Shown piece after piece: positions 62,448 to 64,000 of a stretch of DNA of 64,000 nt. The notes under the pieces were generated by a model, which saw only the letters and a list, made by a program, of their open reading frames with translations, ran no database searches and was not told the DNA's origin. Origin of the DNA: Roseisolibacter agri (GTDB taxonomy: Bacteria > Gemmatimonadota > Gemmatimonadetes > Gemmatimonadales > Gemmatimonadaceae); the NCBI RefSeq assembly GCF_030159095.1, contig NZ_BRXS01000007.1, positions 248,001 to 312,000 on the forward strand, written 5' to 3'. The position numbers were made by a program, and so were the translations under genes. Each line of letters opens with the position of its first letter. The first letter of the stretch is position 1.

Positions 62448-62754
62448 CGCGAGTGCAGGGGAGGGGAGCGCCCGCCGGTGAGCGGGCGCGGCAAGCTACC
62501 GGACCGGGCCGAACGCGGAAACCGCGCCGCGAGGCCGTGGTGGTGCGCCGAACCGCTGTGGATCGCGCCGGTTGGTGCCGAGACTCACGCGGGACCTCGA
62601 CCGCGCGTGGCAGCCGCCCCGGGCCGACACTAGCTTGCACGCTTCGCCGAGCCCGGCGGGCGTGCTCGCGTCCGCCGGGCTCGCGCGGTTCCGCTGGCGG
62701 TCCGCGCGCGCACGGCGCGCGCCCAGGGGAACGGGACGACCTTCAGGAGAGCCG
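62448..62754. other. Divergent region upstream of the phosphohexomutase gene
   Basis: 307 bases between divergent starts. A hairpin at 62648-62683 (CGAGCCCGGCGG with CCGCCGGGCTCG, loop 12) sits in the leader of the mutase gene, and a smaller GCGCGCGC stem follows. No promoter was identified with confidence. Confidence 0.45.
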
Positions 62755-64000
62755 ATGGCGTACGAAGGGTTGATGGTGAGCGTCTCCGGCGTGCGGGGAC
62801 GGGTGGGCGAGGCGCTCTCGCCCGAGGTCGTGGCGCGCTTCGCGGCGGGCTTCGGCGCGTGGGCCGTGGCCCAGCGCGCGCCGGGCCAGTCGCGCGCCGT
62901 GGTCGTCGGCCGCGACAGCCGCGTGTCGGGTCCGCTGTTCCACCGCGTGGTGCTGTCGGCGCTGGAGTCGGTGGGCGCGGACGTGATCGACATCGGGCTG
63001 ACGACGACGCCCACCTGCCAGCTGGCCGTCGAGCACCACCACGCCGCGGGCGGGCTCATGATCTCGGCCAGCCACAACCCGATCGAGTGGAATGCGCTCA
63101 AGATGATCGGGCCGACGGGCCTCTTCCTGGAGGCGGCCGAGGGCGAGGCGATGCGCGCCGGGATTGAGGCCGGGACGCGCTACGCGACGTGGGACGCGCT
63201 GGGCAGCGTCACGACCGACGCCGACGCCGCGCGCCGCCACGTCGAGGCGGTGCTCGCGCTGCCGTACCTGGACGTCGCCGCGATCCGCGCGCGCCGTTTC
63301 AGTGTCGCGCTGGACTGCGTGCGCGGCGCCGGCGCGGTCATCATGCCGATGCTGCTGGACGCGCTGGGCTGCGACGTGACCGCGATCAACATGCAGCCGG
63401 ACGGCCGCTTCCCGCGGCCGCCCGAGCCCGTGGCGGAGAACCTGGGGGAGCTGGCCGAGCTGACCGCGCGCATCGGCGCCGACGTCGGCCTCGCGGTCGA
63501 TCCGGACGTGGACCGGCTGGCGCTGGTGTCGGAGCAGGGCAAGGCGGTGGGCGAGGACTACACGCTCGCGCTCGCGGCGCGGCTCGTGCTCAAGCATCGC
63601 CGCGGACCGGTCGTCACCAACCTCTCGACGAGCCGCGTGGTGGAGGACGTCGCGCTGGCCGCCGGCGTGGAGTGCCGCCGCGCGCCCGTGGGCGAGGTGA
63701 ACGTGGCGGTCGCGATGCGCGAGAGCGGGGCGGTGATCGGGGGCGAGGGCAACGGCGGGGTGATCCTGCCGGAGCTGCACCTCGGCCGCGACGCCCCGGT
63801 GGGCGCGGCGCTGCTGCTCCAGCTGCTGCTGGAGGAGGGGCGTCCGCTGTCGGCGCTGGTGGCTGACCATCCGCGTTACGTGATCGTCAAGGACAAGCTG
63901 GACCGCCCGAAGGCTCCGCTCGGCTCCGTGTACGAGGCGCTGCGCGGGGCGTTCCCCGAGGCGTCGCCCGACACGCAGGACGGGCTGCGGCTGGCGTGGC
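62755..64000 (+). CDS. Phosphohexomutase (phosphoglucosamine/phosphomannomutase), 3' end cut off
   Basis: 415 residues lie in the window and the frame is open to its end. The start is set by AGGAG eight bases upstream. It begins MAYEGLMVSVSGVRGRVGEA, has the phosphoserine loop MISASHNPIEWNALK (about residue 105), the metal loop AVDPDVDRLALV (about 245) and the sugar loop GEGNGGVILPELHLGRDAP. It moves phosphate between C1 and C6 of a hexose. GlmM-type action on glucosamine-6-phosphate would feed peptidoglycan, but mannose or glucose cannot be excluded. Confidence 0.9.
   Translation, partial: MAYEGLMVSVSGVRGRVGEALSPEVVARFAAGFGAWAVAQRAPGQSRAVVVGRDSRVSGPLFHRVVLSALESVGADVIDIGLTTTPTCQLAVEHHHAAGGLMISASHNPIEWNALKMIGPTGLFLEAAEGEAMRAGIEAGTRYATWDALGSVTTDADAARRHVEAVLALPYLDVAAIRARRFSVALDCVRGAGAVIMPMLLDALGCDVTAINMQPDGRFPRPPEPVAENLGELAELTARIGADVGLAVDPDVDRLALVSEQGKAVGEDYTLALAARLVLKHRRGPVVTNLSTSRVVEDVALAAGVECRRAPVGEVNVAVAMRESGAVIGGEGNGGVILPELHLGRDAPVGAALLLQLLLEEGRPLSALVADHPRYVIVKDKLDRPKAPLGSVYEALRGAFPEASPDTQDGLRLAW

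Overview
The window is 64 kb of very GC-rich (about 72% by eye), gene-dense bacterial chromosome. I infer a member of the Gemmatimonadota (Gemmatimonas/Gemmatirosa-like). The reasons are a SusC/SusD outer-membrane pair in a non-Bacteroidetes, high-GC background, a menaquinone-type UbiE/UbiD/UbiA/UbiX operon, frequent GTG starts, and a mixture of Gram-negative outer-membrane and lipoprotein genes. This assignment rests on style and remembered families, not on a marker gene. I saw no rRNA, tRNA, CRISPR, prophage or insertion sequence, so this is core chromosome rather than an island.

Layout. 0.2-8 kb: a GGDEF/EAL protein, a CstA transporter, NAD-type isocitrate dehydrogenase, a calcineurin-like phosphoesterase and a SprT-like metalloprotein. 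8.6-20.4 kb: glutaryl-CoA-dehydrogenase-like enzyme, SusC/SusD pair, a small outer-membrane protein, then etfB-etfA and a membrane FeS oxidoreductase (EMO type) that should pass electrons from acyl-CoA dehydrogenation to menaquinone. 20.4-30 kb: a two-component pair, the overlapping operon dacB-moeA-methyltransferase, a pterin synthase, a BON-domain protein, an outer-membrane protein and gpmI. 30.2-34 kb: a four-gene cell-wall cluster (a catalytically dead L,D-transpeptidase-like protein, an active L,D-transpeptidase and two M15-type peptidases). 34-43.7 kb: a small coiled-coil protein, a DUF1232 protein, guaB, an amino-acid permease, an NrnA-type phosphoesterase, an Mrp-type ATPase, a MATE exporter and a SAM hydrolase. 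43.9-47.5 kb: a YihY protein and an ECF sigma / anti-sigma / membrane polymer-forming protein operon. 47.6-52.7 kb: menaquinone late steps, then a YfcE-like phosphoesterase and a DUF2461 protein. 52.8-64 kb: mutM with a coupled short UvrC-like nuclease, purD, an M48 peptidase, a trans-sulfuration PLP enzyme, an HD-GYP response regulator, an acyl-CoA-ligase-like protein and a phosphohexomutase cut by the window end.

The strongest non-coding signal is a family of structured intergenic elements. Four copies occur as two inverted pairs (8.0-8.5 kb and 39.8-40.2 kb). The helices differ in sequence between copies but stay complementary, while a short core (GGAG...CTCC, AGCAAGGAG) is kept. A second family of about 165-bp palindromes sits at two convergent gene ends (14.5 and 43.7 kb), and several unrelated long palindromes lie at other gene ends. 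The strongest protein-level oddity is the cell-wall cluster: a pseudo-transpeptidase is paired with its active paralogue, and both M15 peptidases carry an EF-hand/dockerin-like calcium loop inside the catalytic domain.
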